Shown one piece after another: positions 1 to 12,199 of a stretch of DNA of 64,000 nucleotides. This stretch comes from Bubalus kerabau (lineage: Eukaryota > Chordata > Mammalia > Artiodactyla > Bovidae): assembly GCF_029407905.1 (NCBI RefSeq), contig NC_073630.1, forward strand, positions 47,579,001 to 47,643,000. Direction: 5' to 3'. How positions within the stretch are numbered: position 1 is the stretch's first letter; every line of letters starts with the position of its first letter. The notes under the pieces are model-generated. The model did not search any database. It saw only the letters and a list, made by a program, of their open reading frames with translations, and was not told the DNA's origin. A program made the translations under genes and the position numbers.

Positions 1-26
1 CTGCCTGAGCCACCAGGGAAACCCCC
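1..26 (-). mobile_element. Bov-tA SINE, 5' head only (rest outside window)
   Basis: The complement of this edge sequence is the tRNA-Glu-like Bov-tA head (TTCCCTGGTGGCTCAG). The remainder lies before position 1. Confidence 0.75.
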
Positions 27-1427
27 TTACACAAAGGATGTCCCACCAATTCTCCCCTCTCTCCCCTTACAGCTCCGACATTGAGTTTCCATGGCTTTAC
101 TGTATTTCCCACTAGCATTAAAGTCTCTTTCTCCTCCGATCCTCCTTTTTTCCCTTTTTACTATGTACTCATTATGATATCTCATATAAAATGCTTTTCC
201 CAATTTTTCCCCCATATAAATCCTAAGTATAGCTTAAGATCTTGTTTGATTTTTTCCCCATCTCATTAAATATTACTGAAAAACACCAACATAACTCTTT
301 TAAAGTGTTATAGCACATCCTACTATACTTTAAGCTTATTGTGTAAAGCCTAGTTTTTATCTTTTCGTAAGCACATTTTTATCAGCCTTCATCTATGTAG
401 TGAAATAGATAGATATAAGATATATGACTCAGATAAGGATATGTGCATGCATTTGTATACCAATCACCCCAGCTTTTAACTAGATTGTCACTTTCCTCAA
501 GGGATGAACAATACACTGTGGAGTTTGCAGATTAACAAAATGGCCAATAGGAAGCAATTACAAGCAAAATTATTTGCTAATTTTATTCTAGAGCTATAAT
601 ATATCTTCTTTCACAGATTTTCCTTGTTGTACAAGGGATTTTTAAAAATGTTGTTGTTGTTGTTTAAGTATTTAGCACTTAGGATATTGGTTTCCTATAT
701 TAGAAGAAGGTTTGGGTTAAAGAAAGCAAAGGCATAGTTAAAACTTTTACCTACTTAAAATGTAATAGCTTGATTAAAGGTAAGTATAGAAAAAGGGGAT
801 CATCTTTAGTGGAAGATATGCTCTGAAATATCTCTTCAAATGGGGAGCATGAGAGGGTGTAAGAAAGATAGGTAGAACAGAAAATTCAGCAATAATGCAA
901 TATTTACATCAGAGTGGTGATACTTTATATGCGACTCTAATACAATGGGCCAAAGAATTATTATTTATTGAAGAGATAAGAAGAAATATTTCCTAAGTTA
1001 TATCTACTACATTGCCTCAGAAAAAATTGAGATACATTTTGAGGGGGGAAAGTATATGAGATGAATCGCAAATTGTCAGACATGTTTCCATATCATGGAA
1101 AAACCACTATCCTAAGTTAACCTGTTAGCCACTGTGAATTTTCAGGGATGGAAATGAAGAGGGATTTCTGCAAAAAATTCTTATGCTGTACCTGAAATAA
1201 TCCCTGCCCCTTAGTCAAACTCCCCAGAATATTAAGGTAATGACTGCATTATATCCATTCAGGAGGATACCTCAAAACTTGATAAAATCATGAAAGCATT
1301 TGTAAAACTATTTGATAAGTCAAATATTTCATTTTGGGGGGAGGAGCCCCCTCCATGAATGAGTCCTCATGCCATAAAGCAGGAGAGAGCTGGAGAGGTC
1401 AGACAATGAAGGAGCTAAGGATACAAG
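27..1427. other. AT-rich intronic stretch, no gene
   Basis: Unique-looking intron 2 sequence with a short GTT run (649-664). Open frames under 65 codons have no recognisable product. Confidence 0.6.
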
Positions 1428-1660
1428 AGCTGGCGTCAGACTACGAGGCCATGAGTCCTAGCTCTGACATTCAATAGGGCCCAGGACCTAGCGTGAGCTA
1501 CTGAACTTCTCTACAACTCAAATCCCCATCTGTAGTAAAGACAATAATAAAGTATCTGCCTCAAGGTTGTTGTAAAGATTAAACGAATTAAAACATGTAA
1601 AGTGCTTAGAATACTTCTTGGGACATAGAGGCTTTCAATAGTTAAATGTTTTATCTTTGT
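1428..1660 (+). repeat. MIR SINE (ancient)
   Basis: The diagnostic MIR series is present in degraded form: a CATCTGTA segment near 1530, the GGTTGTTGTAAAGATTAAA core near 1565, and a tail resembling GTGCTTAGAATA...GGGACATAG. Confidence 0.7.
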
Positions 1661-1694
1661 TACCCTGAATAAGTTTATAATCCAGTCAAGGAAG

Positions 1695-1923
1695 AGAGGT
1701 GAGTGAGTGAGTGAGTGAGTGAAAGTTGCTCAGTCATGTCCAACTTTTTGGGATCCCACGGATTGTAGCCCACCAGGCTCCTCTGTCCACGGAATTCTCT
1801 GGGCAAGAATACTAGAGTGGGTAGCCGTTCCCTCATTCAGGAGCTCTTCCCAATCCAGGGATTGAACCCAGGTCTTCTGCATTGCAGGTGGGTTCTTTAC
1901 CATCTGAGCCACTGAGGAAGCCC
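1695..1923 (-). mobile_element. Bov-tA SINE with (GAGT)n tail, flanked by a long duplication
   Basis: A full Bov-tA read on the minus strand: tRNA-like head at 1923, Bov-A body, and a GAGT microsatellite where the 3' end lies (about 1698-1721). It is bracketed by a diverged 58/62-bp direct duplication (1637-1694 and 1924-1985), far longer than usual SINE target duplications. Confidence 0.9.
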
Positions 1924-2695
1924 AATAGTTAAATGTTTTATCTTTGTTATCCTGAATGAGTGAGTTTATAATCCAGGCAAGGAAGTGTGATTAGAACAAT
2001 GAAAATATAACTAATTCCACAAGGCCATGAAAGTATGACATGTCAGATAAGTCCTTCAGAGACTGAGGGTTGGTTCTGAGAAGGGAGCATCATTTTTAAT
2101 TTTATGTAATGTTGCCCGGAAACCTGGCAAGGGATTTCTTATCAAAGTCATATCATTTTTAGCATAATTACAGTATTGTGGTCATGGAAATCCCTTTGAC
2201 AATATTTACAAACAGACCTCTCCTAATGTCTGGGTTTGCTAAGACATCAAGTTTTCCCTCTGACCTGTAAATGAGAGTTCATGGTGAGCACATCTAGAAC
2301 TCACAGTAAAGTCGATTATGAACCTATCCAATTACGAGAAACACGTTCAAGTTTCTGATGGCCTCGCAACTTGACTGGCTGGACAGAGATGTCATACAGC
2401 CAAATAATTTCAAAGCCTTAGCAAAGAAGCCCAGCTTGAGAGAAAAAAATAAAACAACTATAAATGAAGATGCCTTTGTCCCACAAAAATGAATTTTGTT
2501 TTTATTTATTTTTTGACTAATCTATTACATTTTATCCAAATGTAAGAGTACAATTTTATTTTATTTACATATTTTGACATCATAAATCCAGTAAAGTCTG
2601 AAGCCTGTATTCAAATTAGGAATGACATAACACTGATATGGAAAGCCACAATTGGGAAAAAAATATATTTTCTTTACAAATAATAAATGTTAGAG

Positions 2696-3728
2696 AGTTA
2701 TGGACAAAAGGGAACCCATGTACACTGTTGGTGGGAAAGTAATTGGTACAAGCCACTATGAAGAACAGTATGGAGGCTCCTTAAAAACCTAAGATTACAA
2801 CTATTGTGTGTGTGTGTGTATGTGTGTGTGTGTATGTGAGTGCACGTGTTAATTGCTTCAGTCATGTCCAACTCCTATGTGACCACATGGACTGTAGCCT
2901 GCCAGGCTCCTCTGTCCATGGAATTCTCCAGGCAAGAATACTGGAGTAGGTTGCCATTCCCTTCTCCAGGGGGTCTTCCTAACCCAGGGATTGAACCGGG
3001 CTCTCCGGCATTGCAGGCAGATTCTTTACCATATAAGCCACCAGGGAAACCCTTATAACTACCATATAACTACCTCCAGTTCCACTTCAGGACATGTATC
3101 TGGAGAAAACCATAATCTGAAAGGATACATGCAATCCAGTGTTCATTGCAGCACTGTTTACAATAACCATGACATGGAAGCAACCTAAATGTCCATTAAC
3201 AAGGGAATGAATAAAGAAGTGTTACATACATACAATGGAATATACTCAGCCATAAAAAAATGAAATAATGCCATTTGCAGCAACATGAATGGACCTAGAG
3301 ATGATCATGGTAAGTGAAGTAAGTCAATAAGTCATACAGAGAAAGACAAATATCTTACAATATCACTTGCATGTGGAATCTAATTTTTTAAAGTGATACA
3401 AATGAATTTATTTACAAAACAGAAACAGACGTATATATCAAAAACAAACATGGTTAGCAAAAGTGAAACGTGGTCAAGGGGGAAATAAATCAGGAGTTTG
3501 TGATGAATGTATGTACAATACCATATATATATAAGATAGAGAACCAACAAGGACCTTCTGTACAGCACAGGGAACTCTACTCCATGTTCTGTGATAACCT
3601 ATGTGAGAAAATAATCTAAAAACAAATTGAATATATGTATATTTATAACTGAATTACTTTGCTGTACACCTGAAACTTACACAACACTGTAAATCAACTA
3701 TACTTCAATAAAATTAAAATTAAAAATA
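2696..3728 (+). mobile_element. L1 LINE 3' end, interrupted by a SINE
   Basis: 5'-truncated L1: ORF2 tail resembling ...CCATGTACACTGTTGG and TATACTCAGCCATAAAAAAA, then the artiodactyl L1 3' UTR (CTGTACAGCACAGGGAACTC) and an A-rich end near 3710-3728. A Bov-tA copy at 2815-3052 splits it. No intact ORF. Confidence 0.9.
2815..3052 (-). mobile_element. Bov-tA SINE nested in the L1
   Basis: Minus-strand Bov-tA with a (TG)n 3' end (2815-2836 region). The flanks TTACAACTAT and TTATAACTAC look like a target duplication with two mismatches, so this SINE landed after the L1. Confidence 0.9.
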
Positions 3729-4314
3729 GAGAAGTGTGACATAACTAGAGAGAAGTTTGTTATGGAAAATAAAGGAAAATGATGTAAAAAACATGCTTTC
3801 TTTAATATTTATTTAATGGAAGCCTATCAACTCCATACAAAAAGCTTCATGTATTTGCATTTACTGACAACAACAACAAAATGGTGATACAGAGATTTGC
3901 TATCATTCATACCCCTTCCTTGGTCATTATCTGAATGTCAAATAATAAATATGTATTTTAATACTGATAATATACATAGGACTACAATGTTTGGCTCACA
4001 GGCAGAGCTCACCTTAAAAATTGTTCATCTGTGTATATTTCCTAGGGAAAGATGTGCCATTTACTTTTGTATTCTAAATCTCTGATATAGCAGATGCCGA
4101 GTTAATCTCAGATGGATGAATGAATGAATGTAAAGAGAAAAAGAGGAAAGAAGAGAAAGAAAGGCCTTATTTCAAAATAAAATAGGTTCAAATATATTAC
4201 CTAAGTTATCCTCCCATGATGCTACTTTTCATTTCTTTGTCTTATTTGAACCCATCATTTAGCACTCGAAACAAACAGTACTTAATATTAATTATCTTTT
4301 AAAATACCTGTCTT

Positions 4315-4435
4315 GGGAGTTCCCTGGTGCTTAGGATTCAGTGGTTTTATTCCCATGGCCCAGGTTCAACCCCTACTTTGAGAACTGAGATCCCACAAGC
4401 TGAGCAGCGTGGCCAAAAAATAAATAAATAAAATG
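4315..4435 (+). mobile_element. CHR-type SINE (diverged)
   Basis: Begins GGGAGTTCCCTGGTGCTTAG, with a GAACTGAGATCCCACAAGC middle and a GTGGCCAAAAAATAAATAAA tail, typical of the older tRNA-Glu SINEs shared by cetaceans, hippos and ruminants. Confidence 0.75.
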
Positions 4436-6356
4436 AATTAAATAAGTGAATTCATGAACTAATTGAAGAACACCCAACTTTACTTCCAAATAGACAATGA
4501 CCTAGAACATAGTAGGCATTCAACAAACACTTGTTTAAAAACTGAGAATGGTTAACTGCAAGCTCTTTTAAGACAATCAAGTACCAAGTTATGCTTGACA
4601 TTTCTCTGAATACCTAGCATTGAATATTTCCTAATGCACTCCAAAAATAATTTCAAAATTTTAATGCCTTATTCATTCAACATACGCATAACAAGAGCTG
4701 ACTGTATTTCAGACACTGAGTTAGGTATGGGAATATGTTAGTGAAAATCACAGCTCACACTCTCAAATATCTTCCTATCCAATGGGAGAGGCAGAATAGA
4801 AACAGACAGACTGAGGAGAATGGGGGAATCTATGAGGCACACAGTAGATGGAGCTGGATGTCCTGGGTACTTGAAGGAGACAATCTAACAGAGGTGATGT
4901 AGAAGACAAAGTCTGGATGATAATTAGGAATTAGGTAGGCAAAGAGATGTGCTACATTTAAACAAAACAGTGTAACTCACACACAGAAAAACTCAAAGTG
5001 TCACCAGAGCTGACATCTAGTAGACGTTCAATAAATAACTACTGAATTAATGACCAATTACACAAGTCTGGGTCATATTATGGGATCCAGTCAACATTTA
5101 ACTATTACCAGGTTCTCCCACTCTGAACCAAAATAAAGTGGTATTTGGGTATTTGTTATACCGTCATCATATATATGTGTTATATAATTATAAAAACAAC
5201 AAAAAACATTTATATTCCCTAACCCCACCCCAAATCACTCAACCAGCATAGATTAAAACTCACTGCCTTTCCAGAATGAGCCATTAAAACTGTAAAGAAA
5301 ACCAAGCAGCAGTTGTTGAAAATGCCAAATGCTGAAATTTTGCAGCCAGCATTCTGAGCAAAGGTTCCCATGTCGATACTTTTATAGTGTAGGCCGCCAC
5401 TGCCTCTTGGCTTCCTCTTACCCTGGACTCATTAGTCATCACAGACGTCATTGACTCAATGGGGTCCAGTTTAACATACAAAATGCCTTTGCTTGTTGGC
5501 GCTCCTCAGCCACATCAGAGAGAGGCCCAGGCCATGCTCAAAGCTGCAGGACCCTCTGAGAAGTCACACTGTACTTGCTTGCCTTCCCTCCAAAGGTTAC
5601 ATTTCATGACAGAGATTAAACATCTCATTCATCCTAGGATGGTTTTTGGAAATTATGCACTAATGATAGCCACTGAAGCAAGTAGCTTAGTCATTCCCCT
5701 TTGGCCTCCATCTAGAGCTTCCCAATTTGGTCATTTTTTTCAGCAAAGATTTCTCAGGTGCCTACCATGTGCTAGGAACAGTGCTAAGAGCAGGGTCCAT
5801 GGTAAATAAAAAAGACATGGCCCCTTCCTCCTAGAATTTATCTTGGATTCAAGGTACAGGTTGGATACACACTAGGAAGTCAGTAGCAGAAATCCCACTT
5901 CCCCCTCATCATTGACAGGCTGGCACAGAGCCCAGGGACAGGCTGCTGGACACTCTTTCCCCGGAATTTGAATCTTGCCCAAAATACTCTTGCAGTTTTG
6001 TTCCCAAGGACACTTTGGGTTTTACAGAGCTATCCAGGAAGTTTGGGGTATTGAATGTTCCCTCAAATGGCCATTTATTGACTAACAATTAGGTCCAAGC
6101 ATTGAACTATGCACTTCCCTTACATTATTTCTACATATATTATTTGAATTTTTTTTTTTAAGTGAAAAGACTAATGTTTCTTGGCAGAGACACACAAATG
6201 ATTTTTCAGGGTAGCAAATACGTGTGATCATGGAATGTAATGTTTAACACTTCCTTCTGTGTTCTCAGAGCCAGCACACCACTGGGCTTACAGAAGACGC
6301 TCATCATTGATCTCCTATACATATTCCTGGGATTGCTGGATCAATGTAAAATGTTT
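4436..6356. other. intronic stretch with L2-like scraps
   Basis: No gene. Short L2-like tails are visible at 4500-4535 (CATAGTAGGCATTCAACAAA), 5018-5050 and 5745-5815 (TGCCTACCATGTGCTAGGAA). The 116-codon plus-strand frame at 5459-5809 shows no known domain and overlaps one of these scraps. Confidence 0.4.
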
Positions 6357-6792
6357 AGGAGTTGTTGGTGGTGGTGGTTAGTCACTAAGTCATGTCCAAC
6401 TCTTTGTGATCCCATGTCCTTCACTATCTCCCCATGTTTGCTCAGATTTATGTCCATTGAGTCAGTGATGCTATCTAACCACCTCATCCTATGCCACCCT
6501 CTTCTCCTTTTTCTCTCAATCTTTCCCCGAACCAGGGTCTTTTCCAATGAATCAGCTCTTCAGTCCAGGAAGCCAATGTATTGGAGCTTCAGATTCAGCA
6601 TCAGTCTAATGAATATTCAGACTTGATTTCCTTTACGATTGACTGGTTAGATCTCCTTGCAGTCCAAGGGACTATCAAGAGTCTTCTCTAGCACCACAAT
6701 TCAAAGGCATCAGTTCTTTGGTGCTCAGTCTACTTTATGGTCCAATTCTCACATTCATAAATGACTAGTGAAAAACCATAGCTTTGACTATA
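6357..6792 (-). mobile_element. BovB LINE 3' end
   Basis: The minus strand encodes a degraded C-terminus of the BovB reverse transcriptase (EKTLVRGKIERKRRRGWHRM near 6480-6540), ending in the BovB 3' region near 6357. The upstream part (6550-6792) matches the usual BovB order (CATCAGTTCTTTGGTGCTCA and others). 5' truncated and broken. Confidence 0.85.
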
Positions 6793-6899
6793 GGGCTATG
6801 ATTGCATATCACCAAATGCTAATGAAATGTACAGACCATGAGATGGAGAGTTCATCTTTGGAAACTAATGTCAGAAGCAAAGTTTCATAAAATATATTT

Positions 6900-6955
6900 A
6901 GTGTGTGTGTGTGTATATACACATATATGAATATATATATATATTTATATTTTGA
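6900..6955. repeat. (TG)n(TA)n microsatellite
   Basis: TG dinucleotides run into TATACACATATATGAATATATATAT. Confidence 0.9.
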
Positions 6956-7635
6956 AGGTATAAGTAATTAAAATATCAGTGCTATTTTTAATTCATGGAA
7001 TTCTAGAGGAGAGCCACTGGGTGGTGAGAGTCCTGCTGTTTACTTAGGAGCAAGAACCTCATTCTATTCATTAATGTCAAGGACTTTATGCTGACAAGAC
7101 CCTCCAACCACCTTTAGGATCCTATAGCTTTCATGTGTTGTTTTTTGACTTCCCTGTATGTTTGTGGCAGCACCACAATTTCCTTTTACAAAACAATCCC
7201 TTCTATACTAGATATGCACTGAGAGCCAGAAAGCCAAAGCCCCACTCTCTGCTCACCAGCCAGGGCCTGGCACAGAACCCACGGGAAAACTGTAAAAATC
7301 TGAATAGTGATCTGAATCCTCTTAGAGCTCTGTTTCAAGGCTTGCAAGCCCAGTTCAGTAGTCTCATCAGTTCCAACAGCCACTAATGTCCTTTTGCTCC
7401 TCTGCTTGGGAATTGATTTTAATTTTTCATTCTATTGTTTACAACCAAAGAATTCTAAATTCCAACTATTCTGAATGGTCTCCATGGAATAGACAGATTC
7501 TTGGAAAATTTAAGGCTTTTTTCATAATTACATTTATTATCTTTATGGATATGCTTATGGATGAAGGATAAACAGCATCATCTCCAGCTGTTTATAAGTT
7601 TTTTACTTGTTAAAAATTATTTTTGCATATCCACT

Positions 7636-7978
7636 ATGTCCAAACACTGTGTGAAGCACATTCATTGTATTATCTCATTTAATCCTAATAACATTCCACT
7701 AGAACATAAGCTCCAAGAGGGTAGGATTTTTACTCTCTTGTTTACTACTGAATCTCAGTGTCCAGCAGATATTTCACATGCAATAAATTTTCAGGAAATT
7801 TTTACTGAATGAATGACTAACCTTATGAAGTAGGCAGCACAAGTATATGAAAGAAGAAACTGAAACTCAGAGAAGCTATGTAAATATATCCATGATCCCA
7901 CAGCAAGTAAGTGGTGGAACCAGGATTTCAAACCCAGGCCTATCTGACAGCAGGACCCAACCTTCTAACCACGTGATG
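7636..7978 (+). repeat. MIR interrupted by an L2 3' end
   Basis: 7636-7690 and 7810-7978 are two halves of a MIR (CACTGTGTGAAGCACATTCA; then ACTGAAACTCAGAGAAGC and GTAAGTGGTGGAACCAGGAT). Between them, 7692-7808 resembles the L2 3' end (ACATAAGCTCCAAGAGGGTA ... ACTGAATGAATGA). The order implies an L2 insertion into an older MIR. Confidence 0.7.
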
Positions 7979-8377
7979 ACTTTGGGTTCTTGGGATACAG
8001 AAAAGAAGGAAATTGCCAATGTCTAGGAACTTTGGCAAGGCCCTTTGATTTTCTGTGTACTCTTGTGAAGAAGAGATATGGTCCTCATTTGTTTTTTGTA
8101 AGTTTTCCATAATCTCTCCATACATGTGGGAAAATGCCACATGTAGAGATAATATGTTAAAACTGAGAGAGAGGATTGAGAGTCAAACATCACCTTTGCC
8201 AATGCTAGCCTCTTAATTCTGAAACTGAATCTCACACTGCAAAACATTTGCTTTCCAGTCCTTTTAGGAAGGCAGGAAGAATTAGTGAAAGTTACATGGA
8301 CTGACTCTGTGTGCCACAATATAAATAAAAATTAAGGTAGCTAAATATATAAATACAAATTATACAATTTTAAAGTA

Positions 8378-8419
8378 TAAATTTATATTTATATTTTATA
8401 ACTTATAAATATAAATTTA
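8378..8419. repeat. perfect 16-bp inverted repeat in AT-rich tract
   Basis: 8378-8393 TAAATTTATATTTATA and 8404-8419 TATAAATATAAATTTA are exact reverse complements around a 10-bp loop. The 14-bp palindrome ATATAAATTTATAT follows at 8432-8445. The surrounding 8320-8480 is nearly pure A/T. Confidence 0.85.
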
Positions 8420-8480
8420 GGTAATACATAAATATAAATTTATATAACATAATTAAACACAGTTTTAAATAGAAATTACA

Positions 8481-10225
8481 GTATTATTATAATACTTTGA
8501 ATACTAGTCCACTCCAGTACACTCTTCAAATGAATTATCCACTCTGTGCTCTTCCCAGGAAATAAAGTTATATTACCAGGTGATGCTAGTATAATGATGC
8601 TAGTAAAATGATACTCAAGCATCATTTCATAAACCGCTTTTCCCTGGATTGCCTCTGTTAAGTAGGAAAGAGTGACATTGTTTAAATGCCAGTCCCAAAG
8701 TCAGACCAAGACAAGGCTCAACTCAGAGGTGATGGCTGCAAAGCAACAGAGTCACTGCTGAGCCAGTTCAGATGCGAGCTTTGGCTTCAACAATTGGCTC
8801 TGGTATGCCTACATGCTGAAAGTGTAAGGGACTGGTATCTGTAGGATCTTCTAAGCAAAGAAAAGAGAAAAGATGTGTTCAGAGTAGTAGAAAGAAAATT
8901 AGGAGACTGAAAAGAGGAACATTAATAACAACTAAAACATTTAAAATAAAATACCAAGGGAGAAAAGAGTTTTACTACATTCAAGTCAAAGGGGAATATT
9001 CAAATAGCACAGAAAATTCCAGAAGAATGGAGACCTCATAAAGGGCTTTATACTAGATAATTAAGAATTCCCTGATGATATCAGAGGAAGTGCCATTAAA
9101 TTCAAGCACCATTAATTCAGGATTAGATGCAATGATATTTTCTCCCCATAATCCTTCAAAAATGGATGAAAATATGAGTATTAAAGCTAGAAGTAAAAAA
9201 GGAATGAGGAGCAAGAGAAGAATTCTAAAGAGCTGAGGAATTCTAAATAAAGAATACAAAGATGGAACAACATAGGGGACAATAAAATATAGTGGGACAA
9301 TAAAAAAGCAGGACAATATAAAGGCCAGAATCTAAACAGTGATGCTTGGAGGATATTGGGTACTACCAGTTTGCACTCTGTTTGATAATATTTACCTACT
9401 GACCATTCTTAGCCTCCTTGGGATGACCAGCCTCCCAGGAATAACAATAGTGTCTGGTAATACCAGTTGCATTCTTGGATATGTATCTTCATTCAATCAA
9501 CAGTATAACTGTTACCATAATACCCTGATCAATACTCTGCTACCCAAACTAGAACAGGATGACCTTTAAATACAACATACTTCAAATGAAGGGCAAGACC
9601 ACATGACAGTCCTTTTTTGGTGTGCTGCAGTGGGAGTGGTTGTGAGCACTCTCATGTTTAGACAGCAATAAAACACTGTTTTGTAAACATAACCAGAAAT
9701 GCAAAATGGGCACCACTTTATCTTAAACATCAGTGCACAAAAACCTGTATTATTTGAAACAAAGAATGAACTAGCTGAAATGGAATCATTGACCCAACCA
9801 AAGATTTTGATAGTTACCAGACCCAGTCTGGCCACTACTCAAGAGAGCTTGTTAACAGGTAATTTTCTCAGTCCCCATAAATATTTCCAGGATGGTTTTT
9901 AAGATCACAAGTAAAATATCATTAATTCATTCATTAGGCAGCACTGAGCACTTCTCATTCACAGATTTTTGAACTAGGGACTAAAGAATAGCTAAGAGAA
10001 TGTAGGAACCGAAAAAAAATAAAAATCATCATCCCACTTGAGCTGAGAGAATAATACACAGTCTTATGACACGTATTTATTGAGTTCCTATTATGTGCAA
10101 GGCATTGTGCATAAAAAAGAGATGAATCAGGCACAGTTTTACTTTTTAACCCAAGAAAGCAGAAAGACAAAACGTTAAGGAAAAAAAAGGCACAGCCACA
10201 AATGCAAAATGATTTGATGTCCACT
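8481..10225. other. intronic stretch, no gene
   Basis: Unremarkable AT-rich sequence. An L2/MIR-like scrap lies at 10070-10130 (TTATTGAGTTCCTATTATGT). Open frames below 90 codons lack recognisable domains. Confidence 0.5.
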
Positions 10226-10235
10226 AAAGAAAGGA

Positions 10236-10295
10236 TTCATGGGGTCGCAAAGAGTCAGACACGACTGAGCGACTGAACTGAACTGAACTGAACTG
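10236..10295 (+). mobile_element. extremely 5'-truncated BovB 3' end, 60 bp
   Basis: Only the BovB terminal segment (CATGGGGTCGCAAAGAGTC ... GAACTGAACTGAACTGAA) is present. It is bracketed by an exact 10-bp duplication AAAGAAAGGA at 10226-10235 and 10296-10305, showing this is a complete retrotransposition event that copied only about 60 bases. Confidence 0.8.
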
Positions 10296-10307
10296 AAAGA
10301 AAGGAGA

Positions 10308-10450
10308 GGGCTTCCCTGGTGGCTCAGAGGTTAAAGCGTCTGCCTGGAATGCAGGAGACCCGGGTTCGATCCCTGGGTAGGGAAGATCCCCTGGAGAAGG
10401 AAATGGCAACCCACTCCAGTACTCTTGCCTGGAGAATCTCATGGAGGGAG
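10308..10450 (+). mobile_element. Bov-tA SINE, 3' truncated
   Basis: Clean tRNA-Glu-like head (GGGCTTCCCTGGTGGCTCAG, B-box GGTTCGATCC) and the first half of the Bov-A body, stopping after CTTGCCTGGAGAATCTCATG. It lies two bases after the truncated BovB. Confidence 0.9.
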
Positions 10451-10807
10451 GAATGATAAGAGCTAAGTGCAATTGTAAGAAACGGTCTATTGGGGGGAAT
10501 ACACCTGTTTTCAATTGCATTTTAAAAGAGTTATATACCCCACTAAACTTGCCTTCCAGGAGACCTGTCTTATAGGCATATTCTACCAAATCCAGTTTAC
10601 AAATACATGTCCAAGAGTTCAGTAAAGGACTTTAAAGCCAAGTTTAGGATGTGTTATCAATACTTTGTAATTGCCTTCCTTCTCAACCAAATGCCAACAA
10701 AAATATCCATCCATCAGTCAATAAGTATCAGGAACATACACACCGAGGGCATGAAGAATATCACAAAGAGTTCCTGGCCTTACAATTTTAATATATGCTT
10801 TCAAGTA

Positions 10808-11026
10808 CGTGTGTGCATGCATGCTAAGTCACTTCAGTCGTGTCTGACTCTGTGCGACCCTCTGGACTATAGCCTGCCAGACTCCTTTGTCCGTGGGATT
10901 CTTCAGGCAAGAATACTGAAGTGGGTTGCCATGCCCACCTCCGAGGATCTTCCCAACCCAGGTATCGAACTTGGGTCTCCTGCATTGCAGGCGGATTCTT
11001 TACCATCTGAGCCACTAGGGAAGCCA
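10808..11026 (-). mobile_element. Bov-tA SINE with 11-bp target duplication
   Basis: Full-length minus-strand copy. GCTTTCAAGTA is repeated exactly at 10797-10807 and 11027-11037. Confidence 0.95.
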
Positions 11027-11581
11027 GCTTTCAAGTATAATCTTATGCAAATGAAATCATCTACAGATCCATGGGTAGTAAGGTATAAACTCTGATCTGC
11101 TGAACAGGCTGTGGCAGGATGGATTCATGCTGATCTCTCCACTGAATAGCATGAAATCTCTTCCAACAAGATCAGATCTGGGCTCCGCTAGCTCTTGGGG
11201 TAGAGGTGGAATTAATCAGGGAACACTTCCAGAATTTGAGAGATTCCTGTGATTTTAAAATTCAGAAGAAATGAAAACAAGGGGACAGAAATAATTCCAG
11301 GCATTTGGAAAATTTGAAAAAGGCTGGGAGTAGGAGGGGATGAGAAGCTTAGAGCCCAGCAATAGAGGTATTAAGTCAAAGGGTGTGGTTAAAAATTCAA
11401 GTCTGGGAGTCAGGCAATCTTAGTTCTTCTAGTTCCTCTTTGTAACTTGGCCCTAGAGAGGTTACTTACCAAAACCTCACTTTCTGACCAGTAAAGTGAG
11501 ATAACACCTCCAACCCATCATGGCAATTAGGTGAATCAGACATGATCACTTATTTTTAATATATTAAGTTAAACCTTATAA

Positions 11582-11802
11582 GGGCTTCTCAAGTGGTGCA
11601 GTGGTAAAGAATCTGCCTGCTAACGCAGGAGACACAAGAGACATGGGTTCGATCCCTGGGCCAGGAAGATCTGCTGGAGGAGGAAATGGCAACCTGATCC
11701 AGTATTCTTGCCTGGAAAATTCTATGGACAGAGGAGCCTGGAGGGCTACAGTCCATGAGGTTGCAAAGAGTTGGACACGACTGAGCACACTCACATACAC
11801 AC
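11582..11802 (+). mobile_element. Bov-tA SINE
   Basis: Head GGGCTTCTCAAGTGGTGCAG, B-box GGGTTCGATCC, full Bov-A body ending GACTGAGCACACTCACATAC. The 7-nt variant in the head (GACACAAGAGAC) suggests a diverged subfamily. Confidence 0.92.
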
Positions 11803-12199
11803 AAACTTCATAAAATAAAACATTTTTTTTTACATGATAACACTGTTTAGAGATGTGTAGCCCCAGCGTCTAGCACATAAAAATACCCAAAGTTACTGTT
11901 TCTATCAGCAAGAGAAAGCCTGGCAAATTATTGACCTCAAAGCAAAAGTGAAAAATCTTTAATATGTCAGACAAAGGGAAATCTCGATATCCCTCCTCCA
12001 CAGTGTCTGCCAAATAAATATTTCCTTTAAGACACCCATCCTCATAAAGACTTTCATGACTGCTCCCAAGCTCAATTGCTATATTTTTTTTCACTGATTT
12101 CTAATAGCAGCCACCCCAGACTCTTTAAATCTATGCATATTACATTCTAGATCCTTCCTCTCGGCTCCTGCCATGAACCATACCCTTCCCTGATTCTCT

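Noticed and set aside
10308..10380. tRNA genes suggested by A/B-box-like sequences
   Set aside because: All such hits sit in tRNA-Glu-derived SINE heads followed by Bov-A bodies; no free-standing cloverleaf was found.
10224..10589. 121-codon minus-strand frame with serine/proline-rich segments
   Set aside because: It is the reverse translation of a Bov-tA SINE; many similar frames in the window (e.g. 17867, 33272, 62898) have the same origin.
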